Assembly: GCA_009760855.2 (NCBI GenBank)
Contig: WPIO01000006.1
Location: forward strand, 3,396,501-3,460,500
Reading direction: 5' to 3'
DNA length: 64,000 nucleotides
Source of the DNA: Cristatella mucedo
Taxonomy: Eukaryota; Bryozoa; Phylactolaemata; Cristatellidae
Every line of letters starts with the position of its first letter. Within the stretch, counting starts at the first letter, position 1. The position numbers and the translations under genes are program-made. Below are positions 1 to 55,974 of the stretch, piece by piece. A model generated the notes under the pieces. That model had not been told where the DNA came from. It searched no databases and saw only the letters and a program-made list of their open reading frames with translations.

Positions 1-7
1 AGAGTGC

Positions 8-8
<1 letters not shown>

Positions 9-38
<30 letters not shown>
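9..38. repeat. (AG)n microsatellite
   Basis: About 14 AG units at the left edge of the window. Confidence 0.9.
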
Positions 39-600
39 GTCTCGGCCGAAGAGCTAAGCGGCAAGAGCTTCTTTGTGGTGAACATCCACACAAGCGTCTC
101 GGCCCATAGTAAAAAAGAAGCGCCTCGAGATTGCTGTCGGCTGCGAGGCGGCAGTAGCCTGCGACCAGTCCCAGGCAGCCCATGAGAGTGACGTCTCGGC
201 TGCGAAGAAGAGCAGCAGCAAGAGCATCACAGCTGCAAAGCCAAGTAGGGAGAGCGTCGAGGCGGCAGTGAAATGCGCCCGTGAGAGTGACGTCTTGGCC
301 GCCAAGCGCAGCAGCGCAAACGCAGCGTAGCAGCGGACAGCATCTCAGCGGCTGCGGAGCCGAGAGCGGCTCGTTGGTGAAGTGCCCCCACACGAGCATC
401 TCGGTGCAGAGCGCAGATGAGGACCGCGGGACAGCGGTCAGTGGCAAGGTGATAGCAGCCTGCGGCGAGGTGCAGGCTGCCCGCGAGCAAAGCAGCGAGA
501 GCTTTGCTACGGCTGAGCACCGCAGAGTGAGCGTTGCGGTGGCGAAGAACAGCTGCTGCGAGAGTGTCGCTGCGAAGAGCAGCACAACCTCGAGGTCGAC
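30..600. repeat. Imperfect ~100-bp tandem repeat, Ser/Ala/Lys-coding composition
   Basis: The core gagagtgacgtctcggc recurs in varied form near 36, 94, 190, 290 and 392, mostly 96-102 bases apart. Between cores lie AGCAGC-rich stretches. In at least one frame the units read like ESDVSAAKKSSS, but no frame stays open through all of them. Confidence 0.5.
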
Positions 601-1023
601 TCGACAGAGTGGAACTCCGAGAACGGCAAGGCAATAATGAGCCCAAGTGTTTTTCGCAGGGCGGAATCGGCCGGCGACGAGCGAATGAGATCGGCCATCG
701 GGGCTCGCACGGCAGTGACCTACGGGAACCGCCTGACAGCGGGAGCGGTGACCCACCTTTGCCTAAAGGTGGGCAGCATCTATGACCGGCTGCTCGCGTG
801 GGGCAGAGCTGACGTGCGCCTCCTGCGAGTGGCTGTCAAGTAGCCTGCACCCCATCCAAGCCGGTCGGAGCCCGAACGACCAACCGCTGGACAAGGCACC
901 GCCTGAGCAGGCAGAAGAGGAGAACTCGGGAGCCAATGGCTACAACGACGTTCCAGTTGTGAGGGCCGCCCCGCCCCAGCTAGGCTGGTGGACTATGAAA
1001 TCTATTTGCTATGAGGGAAGGGA

Positions 1024-1300
1024 TGTTGTGTGCGCCTGCGGCTTCTGCTGTAATTAGCAAAGCGCCTGACACTAATGCACATGCCTCACCTGTGGCCAAT
1101 AGATAAGCAATTGAAGGAGTGCAGCGTCGGGTCACTAATGCAGGTTATATTTCGCGTCATCTGCTGCGATAGATCGAGCTCTCATATATGTGCCCGTTGA
1201 GAGGAATAAAGCAGAGTCTCGTTTACGGCACACGAGCGCCCGCTAGTCTCCGTGAGACTCCCATTAGAATAGCCGCCGCTGGAAACACCGACACACAACA
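1024..1300 (+). mobile_element. Long terminal repeat
   Basis: A 277-bp unit beginning TGTTGTGTG and ending CACACAACA, perfect 9-bp inverted termini of the TG...CA type. It follows a polypurine tract and contains AATAAA near 1205, suitable as the LTR polyadenylation signal. A diverged relative of the second half lies inverted at 52468-52655. Confidence 0.75.
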
Positions 1301-2355
1301 CCATGGCCAGCGCACGGACTAACGAGCTGTCATAATAAACTAATACGTTCTGCTGATCTTGCGAGATTCAGAAAAGCGTACGGCGTGTCGCGGAGCTGAC
1401 TTCGCTTGAGAAGACAGCGGCGTTTTTCTGGGTGACAAGTTTTGAGCTTAAGTTTCAGCAAGCTCCTAATACGGACAGGACTGCGCCGTTAAAAGACAAC
1501 TGCCGCAATTCTTAACGCTCTCTCGTCGAGCCCAAAATTCCGCTACCTCCAAGCAATCGCCCCGACAGCACCGGCAGCCTGCCTACTTTTCGAGGAACGC
1601 CAGCATCTCAGCGGGTCGTGCGATCGGCCTCCTACAGGCAGTAAACGCTGGTCAAGCAACGCGCTTGCGACCTGCCTAAAGACGGTCACGTCCATGCGGC
1701 ACGTACGCTGCACACTCACCGAATGAGGAGGTACCTCGGTACGACAGCTTCTTGAGATCGCGCGGCCGGCAGCTGATTTGCCGACCGGAAACCGATTCCC
1801 GCGGATTCGGCGGCGAGGCCAAGGTCGTCGTAACAGCGAGTTGGCGGAATATTTAAATGCCGCCCGGCGTTCGCCCCAAGTTGGCCTGACCGCCCGGCGG
1901 CCCCCACGCGAGCATTCAGCGCTTGATAAGTAAGCTCACTCACTGTCCGACAATCGCAAAGGCAAGCTGTGGCATCCGCACTCCTGCGTTCCTCTAGCAA
2001 GGCCCGACTCTTCGCCGCGCCTGCGGCTTGGGCGGACGTCCGGGCGCAGGTCGCACACCGTCAGTGCCAGTTCGGCGACTGCCCCACTGTTGAGGGCGCG
2101 GCAGCGGACGCGCTCCGAAAGCATTTCGTCGCTGAAGGACGCCCCGCTGATTTATCCCGCGGATTTAGCGCTCGCATGAGCCCGTAGGCGCGACGGGACG
2201 TTGGCGCGCGCGGACGCGTATGCGCAGCCGTTCGCTCCAGCTAAGAGGCGAGCGCGCGCCTTCTCGCGAAATTGCCTTTGCGTCCTTCGGCGCACCTCAA
2301 TGCATTTCCTATCCGTTCGCATCTTGTATCTGCAGCTTTTCATCACCGTCCGTCG
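1301..2355. other. GC-rich leader upstream of POLQ
   Basis: No gene seen. From about 1490 the sequence is rich in CG dinucleotides, unlike the introns that follow, which fits a TATA-less CpG-type promoter and 5' untranslated region for POLQ. The transcription start cannot be fixed by eye. Confidence 0.45.
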
Positions 2356-45738
<43,383 letters not shown>

Positions 45739-46529
45739 GTGCCTCTACTGAACTCGAATTGGACGGTAATAACCTCGATCAGATTGAAATTGTGTAGGTC
45801 ATGAGTTAGGTTCTGGTACTCCATTTAATCACATATTCATTCACAAGTTTACTATCTTCACAAGTCGCTTAATCAAATATGGTATGTGCAATTTTGCTCA
45901 AGGTTTCACTTTTATAATCGTTGTATGGCCCATCACTTTTTACTTGACTATTCAGCTGCGATGTAGCTGTTTGCGCTATCAATACCTGCAGTTCTGAGTT
46001 ATTTTTGCCAATGTATGCAGGCTCTCTATTATGTCCTGGTTTCCCTGCCGTCCTTTAATAAAGTCATACGCTGTATCGCTCTGTTGTTGTACGCAATGTG
46101 CAGCCACCGTGATCTTAGTTTAGCACATAATTGCTCCTCCCAGGCCCAAGTATTTTGCATTGTATCATATTTCGAAAATAATCCCTTAAATTAAATGTCT
46201 TGAATGGAACCAAGAGTGGAGACTTGAAAGTAAAAATAGTGTCACTTTTCAGTCAATGGCTGCTAAGCATCCTTGAATTCTCACATACCGTGATCCATCA
46301 GAACACCTTACCGTCTGCGTTCTTTAACCAGCTTATTGTCCACCCAGCCTGGGTTTATTATCCACTGCTCGGTAGGTCAAGTGTGGCGCTTTGATCATCG
46401 CTTTATTCTCTATCGTACTATTTAGTTGTGTGTATTTTGGAGCTATGCCGAAATATTCCCGGTCTCAATTCCCGAGTGTTCTTGGAACAGATTGGTAGAT
46501 ATTGTATCACTTCGGCCTCCTCTTTCGTG
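45739..46529. other. POLQ 3' untranslated region and flank
   Basis: The untranslated region probably ends shortly after the AATAAA at 46057. Nothing gene-like follows before the LINE. Confidence 0.5.
46057..46062 (+). promoter_or_regulatory. POLQ polyadenylation signal
   Basis: A canonical AATAAA lies 319 bases after the POLQ stop and is followed within 30-50 bases by a GT-rich stretch (TGTTGTTGTACGCAATGTG). It is the first AATAAA I see after the stop on this strand. Confidence 0.6.
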
Positions 46530-47879
46530 CTCTTGTCAGGAGAGCAGTTGAGGTAGTGACTAGCGTGGAAGTAGCAGCTCTGGACCACTGAAAAGGATGA
46601 GCCATAGTCGGCAGCAGGAGAGTAGTTGTCGTTGCGTAAGAATTGTGGAAGCGAGTTCCACAGTCCAAGACCTGCAGAGCTAAAGCTTCTGTCGCCGACG
46701 GTCTGTAAGCGGAGGAATGGAACAGCTAATTTATTGTCCACACACGACCTGAGGGCGCGAAGAGGCTGAAACTGGTGCAGCAGTTCAGCTAGGTTCGAAG
46801 GAGCCAAGCCGTAGCCGGCTTTGCGGGTCAGCGTAAGAACTTTGCTCTGTATCTATTGCTCAACCGGCATCCATCCTAGCTCTTTTAGCCACGGAGACAC
46901 GTGCTCAAACCTCTGGGACTTAAAGACTAGCCTTGCAGCCATATTCATAGTCAGCTGCAGTGGCCTAGTTGCTTTCTTTGGTAGCCCAGCCAAAAGGGAA
47001 TTACAATAATCAAACCGAGACAAAACTAAGGAGCTAGTTAAATTTTTTGCAAGCCACTGTGGGAGACACCTCCTAATCTTGGATAGGGATCAGATGTGAT
47101 GGCTAGCTGTAGAAGCAGTCTTCTGAATTAGGCTTTTAAAAATTGAGTCAGCTGTCTAAAACGGCACCTAAATTTCGAGCACTTTGTGACGGTCGCACAA
47201 CAGCATCACCTATAAGAAGAGCAAAGCCTTTTAATCCAGCTACACGCTTAGGATGTCCGATGAGCAGCAGTTTGGATTTATCGTCATTTAGTTTCAAGAA
47301 GTTTTCCGACATCCAGGATCGAATGTCGGCAAGGCAAACATTCAGTTTCTCAGCTGCTGCAGCAGATTCCGACGGTTTGAATGACAAATACAGGCAGAGT
47401 ATCGTCAGCATTAAAGTGATATCGTATTCCATGGGCCCTTATCACTTTTCGCAGAGGTTGAGTATAAATGGAGAACAGCAAGGGAGCGAATTCAGACCCT
47501 TGAGGGAGGTGACCTTTCTTGTGTGAGACCTGACCCCCCCACACGACACGGATTGAACACGATCAGACAAGTACGATTTAAACCATGCCAGTGCTTTGTC
47601 TGCCAGACCGATCGTTGTTCTCAAATGTTCTCAATCAAAGTAGAACATCGTAATGGTGTCGAAGGCAGCTGACAGATCTAGCTGAGTTCGGGTAGTGACA
47701 TTCCCGTCATCGTTGCCACGTAGAATGTCATTGTTATTACAGAGGAGAGCAGTTTCAGTGGAGTGCTGCCTCTGGAACCCTGATTGAAATGTTTCTGACA
47801 TTTCATTCTTTTCAATATGTTTACCTTGCTGCTTAGCAACAATTTTTTCCAGAATCTTTGACAAGAAAGGAAGAAGGGA

Positions 47880-47881
<2 letters not shown>

Positions 47882-47918
<37 letters not shown>
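47882..47918. repeat. (TA)n at a SINE 3' end
   Basis: About 18 TA units next to the tail of the nested SINE 1. Confidence 0.9.
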
Positions 47919-47921
<3 letters not shown>

Positions 47922-48050
47922 CATTTGTATAGCGCCCTAAGATAACTGAATCTCTATTCAGGCACTTCACATATGCCACGGGGCTCGAGCCCACGACCTC
48001 GGCAAGACCTTGATCGGATTGGGCACCTTAACCACTAGGCCAAACCAGCT
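47917..48050 (-). mobile_element. SINE family 1 copy nested in a LINE B
   Basis: The + strand reads AATTCATTTGTATAGCGCCC, GGGCTCGAGCCCACGACCTC and ACCTTAACCACTAGGCCAAA. It splits the LINE between GAAGAAGGGAA and ACTGGGCGATAGTTTG, sequences adjacent in the copy at 25796-25820. Confidence 0.9.
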
Positions 48051-48180
48051 CGGCACACTGGGCGATAGTTTGCAAGGACCTCTGTATCTAATCCAGGCTT
48101 TTTAGTATGGGTCTAACGGTTGCCGATTTGTAGGACTTAGGAACGACCCTTTTTCCTAAAGAATGCATTCCTATATCAGC

Positions 48181-48828
48181 TCTACCCGGGCTGGACACAA
48201 GCTCACGGACGGATGGAATAGTCAATGGTAGCTAATAACTGCAGGGAGGTCCAGCAGCATTAGCCGAGAGCTAACATTTGTCAACATTAGGGTTATGTTA
48301 GACAATTTCTTTGTTAGAATGTACATGCTGCAGGATGAACGATAAAGTTTACATGTAAGCAAGCCCCAATAAAGCATTCACTCGACGAGCAATGAAGCAG
48401 CTTTGGAACGGATCTTTGGAACCCAAGCTGTTTCCATGGTGCTACGGGATGATTGCATCGGATAGTAAGCCGGTTCCTCGAGATGATACGATATCGTTTA
48501 CTGTTAACATTTAAGAGCGTCGGTCCAGCAGTCAGCTGACATAGCAGATGGCGTCTTTAATTGCACATGACGCTATAACCCGACCTCAGCCTTACGAACC
48601 ATAAATATGCACAAAAGTTGCAACAGTTCTACTGAATCCAGTCCTGACACTGCACTGCACTGCAGGCCCAGCACAGTGAGCGAGTGGCGCATTGCATCAG
48701 CGCTATTGCCAGCAACCTGCATTTACAACAAACGCACACGAAAATAGTCGAGAAGCCAAAATTGAGCCCGCGCCGAGAGGGGAAACAAGCGCTCTATGCC
48801 GAGCTAAGTACTCTTACACCGAATGGGT
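48181..48828. other. Spacer before the histone genes
   Basis: No gene or element recognised. Confidence 0.4.
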
Positions 48829-48844
48829 GGTCCTGAAAAGAACC
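48829..48844 (-). terminator. H4 mRNA 3' stem-loop
   Basis: On the minus strand this reads GGTTCTTTTCAGGACC: a 6-bp stem and 4-base loop, the consensus bound by stem-loop binding protein for U7-directed cleavage of histone mRNA. Confidence 0.95.
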
Positions 48845-48873
48845 GTTTACAAATCTCAAGAATGCGGTCCCTT

Positions 48874-49812
<939 letters not shown>

Positions 49813-49831
49813 GCGACTGCATAGTTCTAAC

Positions 49832-49847
49832 GGCCCTTTTCAGGGCC
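49832..49847 (+). terminator. H3 mRNA 3' stem-loop
   Basis: Reads GGCCCTTTTCAGGGCC, a 6-bp stem with a TTTC loop, the histone 3' processing signal, directly downstream of the H3 stop. Confidence 0.95.
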
Positions 49848-51256
49848 CCAACATGCAACGAGTATCCGGTTCACCGAGAAGCCTCAGACACGGTTCTTAG
49901 CGAATTGCATGTTTATGAGCGTCACTCAATCGCGTTCCTCGAGACTTCAAAGTGAACTGAATACACAAATCACTATAGCGATGCCCCCGAAAGCTGTCGC
50001 GCCTTGTTTGAACCTGCTGCATGTACTTGGGTGGGGTTAAAACTCGGCTGTCTTGTCGCTTAGCGGTACAGTCATTTGCTTGGCAATTTTCTTGTTACAT
50101 ATCACCAGCTCTCAAACGAATGCTGTGTGAAGCTGTTGGTTTGCTGTCGTCCAGTTGCTCAGTGCTGTAGGGGAATGTGCTTCGTTGAACCTGAACTGGA
50201 ACCTAAATAGTGCAGCAGCAGGTCTTGTCCATATCGACTTGCTCTGGGCACCTCCTACGTCTGCTGGTTCCTTGCCATCTCACGGCTGCGTGCACGTGCA
50301 TTTGGCATGTGTACACGCCTCAAGTTCATGCTATGCTAGACGTGGCTAAGGCTTAAATTGAATTTTTGCACTAGCTGGTAGCTTACATAAGCCATGCATG
50401 CTGCACAAAGAATCCTAAATGACGTGTAGATCCCATGTTTTTCATGCCAAAACTGACACCACCATGACGTTGTGAACCTTTGACAAGGCCCCCTAGTTCT
50501 GCTGTTATGTTTTAACAAACTGCATTTAGACGGCAGCTTTAACTGATGGGACCCAACAGAGGAGCTGTATGAGAAAAATTGATGTTTCGTTGGCCTTATT
50601 AATCCTACAATTTTCTGTTTTAAATCCTTAATTTTGCTACGCATTTTTTTCAAAAATTCCCTTGTCCATGCTGGTCGTTCTGCATTCAAGAGCTGTTCTC
50701 CATTCCGACAAAGCAAGATTGCAATGAAGTTAGCTGAAACGGAGACCTTGACATTGGTGTACTAATAATGTCAGTGAAAAAGCATCAAGAATTTCCTACC
50801 ATTGCATTGGGCAGTAAGTGCTTTAAGTGCCTTTAAGACAGTAAGTGTTTACCTGCGATTAAAGCTTTTGAGGGAGTGAAGTTCACTAGCCGAAGATTAT
50901 CTTACTTAGGGGCACATATTATGCAGATAGTAACGCTTCTGGCTGGCTAGATGACGTTCTTGCTACACCCTGAGAGCAGGCATGCCAAGATTTTGGGCCT
51001 GGCCTAATGACAAAGAACACGGAGTTAAAAGGGGTTGCAGCTGGCCGCCGGAAAAGTTACACGATGGTTCAGCGGTATTTCCGGAATCGGCTCATTTTTG
51101 TGGATAATGGATAAACATTCACGTACCTTCCAATAACGAGTCACCCCACGTTGTCACTCCTGAAGGCTGTCAATTCGGACACGGCTTTGCACAGTTTTGG
51201 TGTGTTTCCTTCGATCTTTGCACTGTTGCATTTGCTGCACATAAATGCATTAACGG
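49848..51256. other. Spacer downstream of H3
   Basis: No gene seen. Open frames here are short and unlike known proteins. Confidence 0.4.
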
Positions 51257-51420
51257 GTAGTGATAGCCAAGGAGGTGAAATGCTTGCTCTTCAAGACCGA
51301 GGTCGTGGGATCGAGAGATAACGCAGAGGACGATCCGTTATTGCCAACTGCAAGCGGCGATAATTGCCTTTAAGGCACCTTTGCCCCCTGTACAAATGAA
51401 GCTGTTAAATAGGCTACTAT
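51257..51420 (+). mobile_element. SINE family 2 copy, decayed
   Basis: Reads AAGACCGAGGTCGTGGGATC, ACGATCCGTTATTGCCAACT and AATGAAGCTGTTAAATAGGC, with the head damaged. Confidence 0.72.
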
Positions 51421-51461
51421 TTTCGTATTGCTAACTGGCATTTGCAACAAACGCATTCTGT

Positions 51462-52010
51462 AATTTCGTGTATAAGCCCCCCCCATGTGACGTATGTCCC
51501 CGCCCAAATTTTGCAATCAATGTTTTGGAAAAAGTATTTGAATTAAATAACCGAATTAATTTAACTATATCAACTCTTTATAATAACTCGCGTCACTTTC
51601 ACCATCTTCTGCATCAGGAGGTGGTGGTACCCCCTCGATCTTCCTCGATCACATCACCGGTTTAAAATTCAGTGGAAACTCGTCGTCGTCATTGTCGTTG
51701 TCATTCTCTTCGTGGACTTGGTTATCTTCAATTCCGTCCATTGTATTTAAAATGCCACACACACCTATTGAAAGCTTTTACTATAATCTTTGGCTTCATG
51801 CTGTTCCATTCCTTTATCACCCACTAATAGACCAGACCGACGGCAGGCTAAAAAGTAACCTCCCATGTATAAGCCCCCCTCTCCATATTGACCCCAAATT
51901 TTGATAAAAAAGAGGCTTATTCACCAATATGTGTGTGTGTGTGTGTGTGTGTGTGTCGCGTGCGTGTGTGTATACACCGTATTTGACCGTGTTTGTATAA
52001 GCCAATACAT
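51462..52010. repeat. Repeated TATAAGCCCCC element
   Basis: A motif TGTATAAGCCCCCC followed about 20-30 bases later by CCCAAATTTTG occurs near 51470 and again near 51865, same orientation; a third TGTATAAGCC is near 51992. This suggests a small DNA-transposon-like or satellite-like unit of about 395 bp. Confidence 0.35.
51930..51956. repeat. (TG)n microsatellite
   Basis: About 13 TG units. Confidence 0.9.
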
Positions 52011-52117
52011 ATGCACGTAAGCACATACGGGTAAATCGAGAAACATGTCCGATGTCAGGGGGGAAGGAATGAGATAGTAGCGAGTTCTCAGCTTATCTGC
52101 ACGGAGATGCTCCAGTA

Positions 52118-52260
52118 CAGTGGTGCCTTGGCTTACGAGTGTCTCGACGTACGAGTGTTTCGAGATACGAAGCTGTCTCTCGGCCGATTTTTCTCTTTGA
52201 GTTGCCAACTAACATTCAGGTTACGAGCCAACTTCAGATACTCTACGGCTAGTTGCCGCA
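52118..52260. mobile_element. Possible mariner/pogo-type terminal end
   Basis: After a TA dinucleotide comes CAGTGGTGCCTTGGCTTACG then GTACGAGTGTTTCGAGATAC. A CAGTGGTGCCT(T/C)GG(C/T)TTACGA end with later ACGAG...GATACGA is familiar from Tigger/pogo-like elements and their short derivatives. No transposase is present and I did not find a matching second end. Confidence 0.35.
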
Positions 52261-52369
52261 GCGAATGTCACACTGCCTGTGGTTACTCAAGTCAATAAGA
52301 GTAGGGCACCGAACGCCATTCCGTTGCAAGACGCTGCCCTACGACCCGGGTGTGACGCCTAGCGAAGGC

Positions 52370-52960
52370 CTCTTAATGTAATGTCATGTATCTCCGTCTG
52401 CAACTCCACACAAAAAAGTGGCTTTCAGTACACATTCGGTAGCCAACAGACTTCATCTCACGTCAACTGTTGTGTTACAAGTGTCTCCGGCGGCGGCTGC
52501 TTGTGTGGAGTCTCACGGAGACACGAGCGGGCGAATGTGAACGCGAGCGGTGAATGAGACTTTCTTTATTCCCTCTGCAGGTACATATACGAGCCGGCTG
52601 ACTCACCACAGATAAGGGAGTGCATCTGTTGTGGGCCACATGCTTACATCGAAGGCAACGAAGAGAAAGCGAGAAGCACAGCAGAGTCAGAAGAGCAGTT
52701 GAGGTAGTTGGTGGCATGGAAGTAGCAGCTCAGGACCGCTGGAAAGGATGAGCCATAGTCAGAAGCAGGTGAGCAGTTGTTGCATATGAAGGAATGGGAC
52801 CGCTAATTAATTGTCCATACAGGACCTGAGGGCACGATGAGACCGAAACTGTTGCAGCAGTTCAGGTAGGTATGGAGGAGCCAACCCGTGGCCTTGGCCT
52901 TGCGGGTCAGCGTTCGGTTCGCTCCCAGGGAGACTGAAGCGAGCAATCGTGGTGCTCGAA
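52370..52960 (-). mobile_element. LINE family B 3' end, interrupted by an LTR-like insertion
   Basis: Minus-strand family B end (GTAATGTCATGTATCTCCGT at the left, ATTCGGTAGCCAACAGACTT, CTGGAAAGGATGAGCCATAG). The segment 52468-52655 is foreign: sequence on either side is continuous in other copies. Confidence 0.8.
52468..52655 (-). mobile_element. LTR-related insertion (solo-LTR-like)
   Basis: On the minus strand it contains GGGAATAAAGAAAGTCTCAT, GTCTCCGTGAGACTCC and an end ACACAACA, similar in order and sequence to 1190-1300 of the LTR at the left of the window. CAAC occurs on both sides (52464-52467 and 52656-52659), perhaps a target duplication. The outer half differs from the first LTR. 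Confidence 0.6.
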
Positions 52961-53994
52961 TGCACAAGATCGCCAGATTGGGTGTCAAATCCAACTACGG
53001 CAGGAACAGCTAATTAAGTACTGTACTCTATTTAGGCAATGCCATCGTGTGAGAGTTCGTCGCATAACTGAAAACAATCGGCGCTTGAAGGCCCAGACAG
53101 TAAACTGACAGCGAGTAAAGCCGGTGAAAAGGGCAAACAAGATTCCTATATTCATTTCAGCCTCTCCTCTAACTCTATTAGCATCTTTAAGTCGTCTGAT
53201 GTCCAAGTTACTCCTGTACATTAGGATTGATAAAAACCCGTTTATTGCTAAACATTACATTGTATTGTTTTTAAAACAATATTCGTTATTTATAAGTACG
53301 TTTTTTAATTTAAACTTGACAAAAAATCGCCGGAACAGATATATGGCAGTTAAATTCATTTGTGGGGAGAATTGATTAGACGCGCGGTGACGGAGTAATT
53401 TCTCACTAGATAGAAAGAGATTACTGTCTTGAAGGGCGCTTTTTCAGTATATATTTTAATTATTACGTGCAGAGAGCAACGTCAGATCATTACCCGTAGT
53501 TGCTGACTCCTGGCAGTAGCCGTAGACGCATTCAGTATAGTAGACGCATTCAGTATATTCTAATTATTGACGCATTGAGCTTAGAAGGAAACAACCAGCG
53601 GCGCCGTTTGCAGTTCCAGAAAGCTCGCCTGCGATCGCTTTCAGTTCCTAATGTAACGCTTCACGTGGAATAGCTGAACGAATAAAATTGTAGCAGAAAA
53701 ATTACACGACGCGTACAGAAATTCCGCATGTGGTCATGCGATCGGTTTAGCAAATACACAGCTCGTTTACCGGTACCGTCCGCTAATTGTAATGCTCAGA
53801 TTTAATTTCCGAACTAACGCCCAGCGATAACATGACTGCCTCACAGTTGTAAAACCCCGACTTCGTCGCCCTACTTACCTCATCTACTTACAACGCACTA
53901 GAATAAACTGTCACGCAGGCCTTTGGCTTTCACGACACGCCATGACATTCATGGAGTACAGCCGCCAGCAGAATACTCTCAACTCAGCTTTGGT
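52961..53994. other. Spacer before H2B
   Basis: No gene seen. A short duplicated unit, TAGACGCATTCAGTATA, occurs twice near 53525-53560. Confidence 0.4.
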
Positions 53995-54010
53995 GGCCCT
54001 AAAAAGAGCC
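53995..54010 (-). terminator. H2B mRNA 3' stem-loop
   Basis: On the minus strand it reads GGCTCTTTTTAGGGCC, a close variant of the histone stem-loop with one G-T wobble pair in the stem. Confidence 0.92.
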
Positions 54011-54036
54011 GTTTGACGTGCGACCCGCACAGCCGC

Positions 54037-54643
<607 letters not shown>

Positions 54644-55036
54644 ATGTCGGGTCGCGGTAAGGGAGGTAAAGCGGCTGGCAAGTCCAAGACGAGGTCGTCG
54701 CGCGCCGGACTGCAGTTTCCCGTCGGCAGGATCCACAGGCTGCTGCGCAAGGGTAGCTACGCGGAGCGCGTGGGAGCCGGAGCGCCCGTCTACCTGGCGG
54801 CCGTGATGGAGTACCTGGCGGCCGAGGTGCTGGAGCTGGCCGGCAACGCGGCGCGCGACAACAAGAAGACGAGAGTCGTGCCGCGCCACCTGCAGCTGGC
54901 CGTGCGCAACGACGAGGAGCTGAACAAGCTGCTGGCGGGCGTGACGCTAGCGCAGGGCGGCGTGCTGCCCAACATCCAGGCCGTGCTGCTGCCCAAGAAG
55001 ACAGACAAGCCTGCAGCTGCTGCCAAGTCTTCGTAG
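54644..55036 (+). CDS. H2A: Histone H2A (canonical), complete
   Basis: Encodes a 130-residue histone H2A, starting [20 protein letters not shown], with the fold [17 protein letters not shown] through [20 protein letters not shown] and the tail [11 protein letters not shown]. The lysine of LLPKKT is the usual ubiquitination site. There is no SQ motif at the end, so it is not H2A.X, and the docking region is not H2A.Z-like. The ATG at 54644 is chosen over upstream open sequence because the known N-terminus starts there. Intronless, with a stem-loop 30 bases downstream. Confidence 0.99.
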   Translation: MSGRGKGGKAAGKSKTRSSRAGLQFPVGRIHRLLRKGSYAERVGAGAPVYLAAVMEYLAAEVLELAGNAARDNKKTRVVPRHLQLAVRNDEELNKLLAGVTLAQGGVLPNIQAVLLPKKTDKPAAAAKSS

Positions 55037-55066
55037 GAGGCGTTTGCCCAACGATTAATAACAAAC

Positions 55067-55082
55067 GGTTCTTTTCAGGACC
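55067..55082 (+). terminator. H2A mRNA 3' stem-loop
   Basis: Reads GGTTCTTTTCAGGACC, identical to the H4 stem-loop on the opposite strand. Confidence 0.95.
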
Positions 55083-55724
55083 ACCAAATGTCGCTACTCG
55101 GTGATCCTTGTTCGGCAACTCGGTGCGGCCGGCACGAACGCTTAAGCTTACACTGAACCTGTTAAGTGTGTCCATAGGCGGAGCCGGATGGCTATCATTT
55201 GCCCGCCCCCTCCCCCATACAGCTGGGGGTCAACGACTTGGGCCGTCGCCTATTCCTTCGCCCACCCATCGTCGCCAAAGCTGAAATTTCGCCTTAATCA
55301 CGCACGGTGAGCAACCACCGAATACGTATAGATAATGCGCTGATTTTTCGCTGCAATGTTTTATGACTTGCATGTCTTGCCCCGCATACATGAAAATCTC
55401 GCGATCTAGCCCCCTCCGCCTCTGACGGGTTCGGCACTATCTTCCTCACGAGAACATCTCAAGTATATCTGAACTCAGTACGATCGGCTAATACAGCGAT
55501 GTTTTGCATAGAGCCAGGTCAGCTTCTTCTATAGGTATAGTGGCCGTAACAGCCCGTTCAACATTCTCAAGTAAACACGTTTTGGAGCTTTCTGTTTAGC
55601 TTCGGGTGCAGGATTTCTGGTGCACCATTTAGGGGTTGCATATTTTAAGGCTTAGAGCTTAGTAATATCTTTTTATTCCATTTTATCAAAGCGAATTACT
55701 TAAGGTAAATATAAACAGACTTGG
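55083..55724. other. Spacer downstream of H2A
   Basis: No gene or element recognised. Confidence 0.4.
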
Positions 55725-55767
55725 GCTACAGCCTGCTATGATCACTGTGCTCATAGCAGGCTGTAGC
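55725..55767. repeat. Perfect 17-bp hairpin
   Basis: Arms GCTACAGCCTGCTATGA and TCATAGCAGGCTGTAGC are exact reverse complements, separated by 9 bases (TCACTGTGC). Confidence 0.95.
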
Positions 55768-55974
55768 AACTAAAGTGCGTCTATTTTCGCTGCGAAATTG
55801 CTCTAGCCAACTAATGGTAAACAAACAATTATACAACATATATGTATATGTATATCTGCATCCTATGTAATGCATAGTTAGTTAAGTATACTAGTCAATC
55901 ATAAAAAGCACTGTAAGGATTTATGGGAACGCATGGCGACCGCTATGCTTTACATGAAGGTGGCAGTTCACAGA

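Larger units (their letters stand above)
1..1023 (+). mobile_element. Internal 3' part of an LTR retrotransposon (partial)
   Basis: This stretch lies directly before an LTR and ends in a polypurine tract, GAGGGAAGGGA at 1013-1023, as expected for plus-strand priming. It has no intact long reading frame. The segment 30-600 is made of imperfect repeats; 880-1010 could be the degraded end of a polyprotein but I do not recognise a domain. Assignment rests mainly on the adjoining LTR. Confidence 0.5.
46530..48180 (-). mobile_element. LINE family B copy with nested SINE
   Basis: Minus-strand fragments include LLPFLSKILEKIVAKQQGKH, LDLSAAFDTIT (motif A), ALAWFKSYLSDRVQSVSCGG, LPQGSEFAPLLFSIYTQPL (the GVPQGS region), YHFNADDT (motif C, FADD type) and ARNLGAVLDS. 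Frameshifts separate them. A SINE 1 with a (TA)n run interrupts it at 47882-48050, after which the family B order resumes. Confidence 0.85.

Noticed and set aside
2272-2355. Longer POLQ N-terminus from 2272
   Set aside because: It begins at TTG, and there is no in-frame ATG between the stop at 2242-2244 and 2356.
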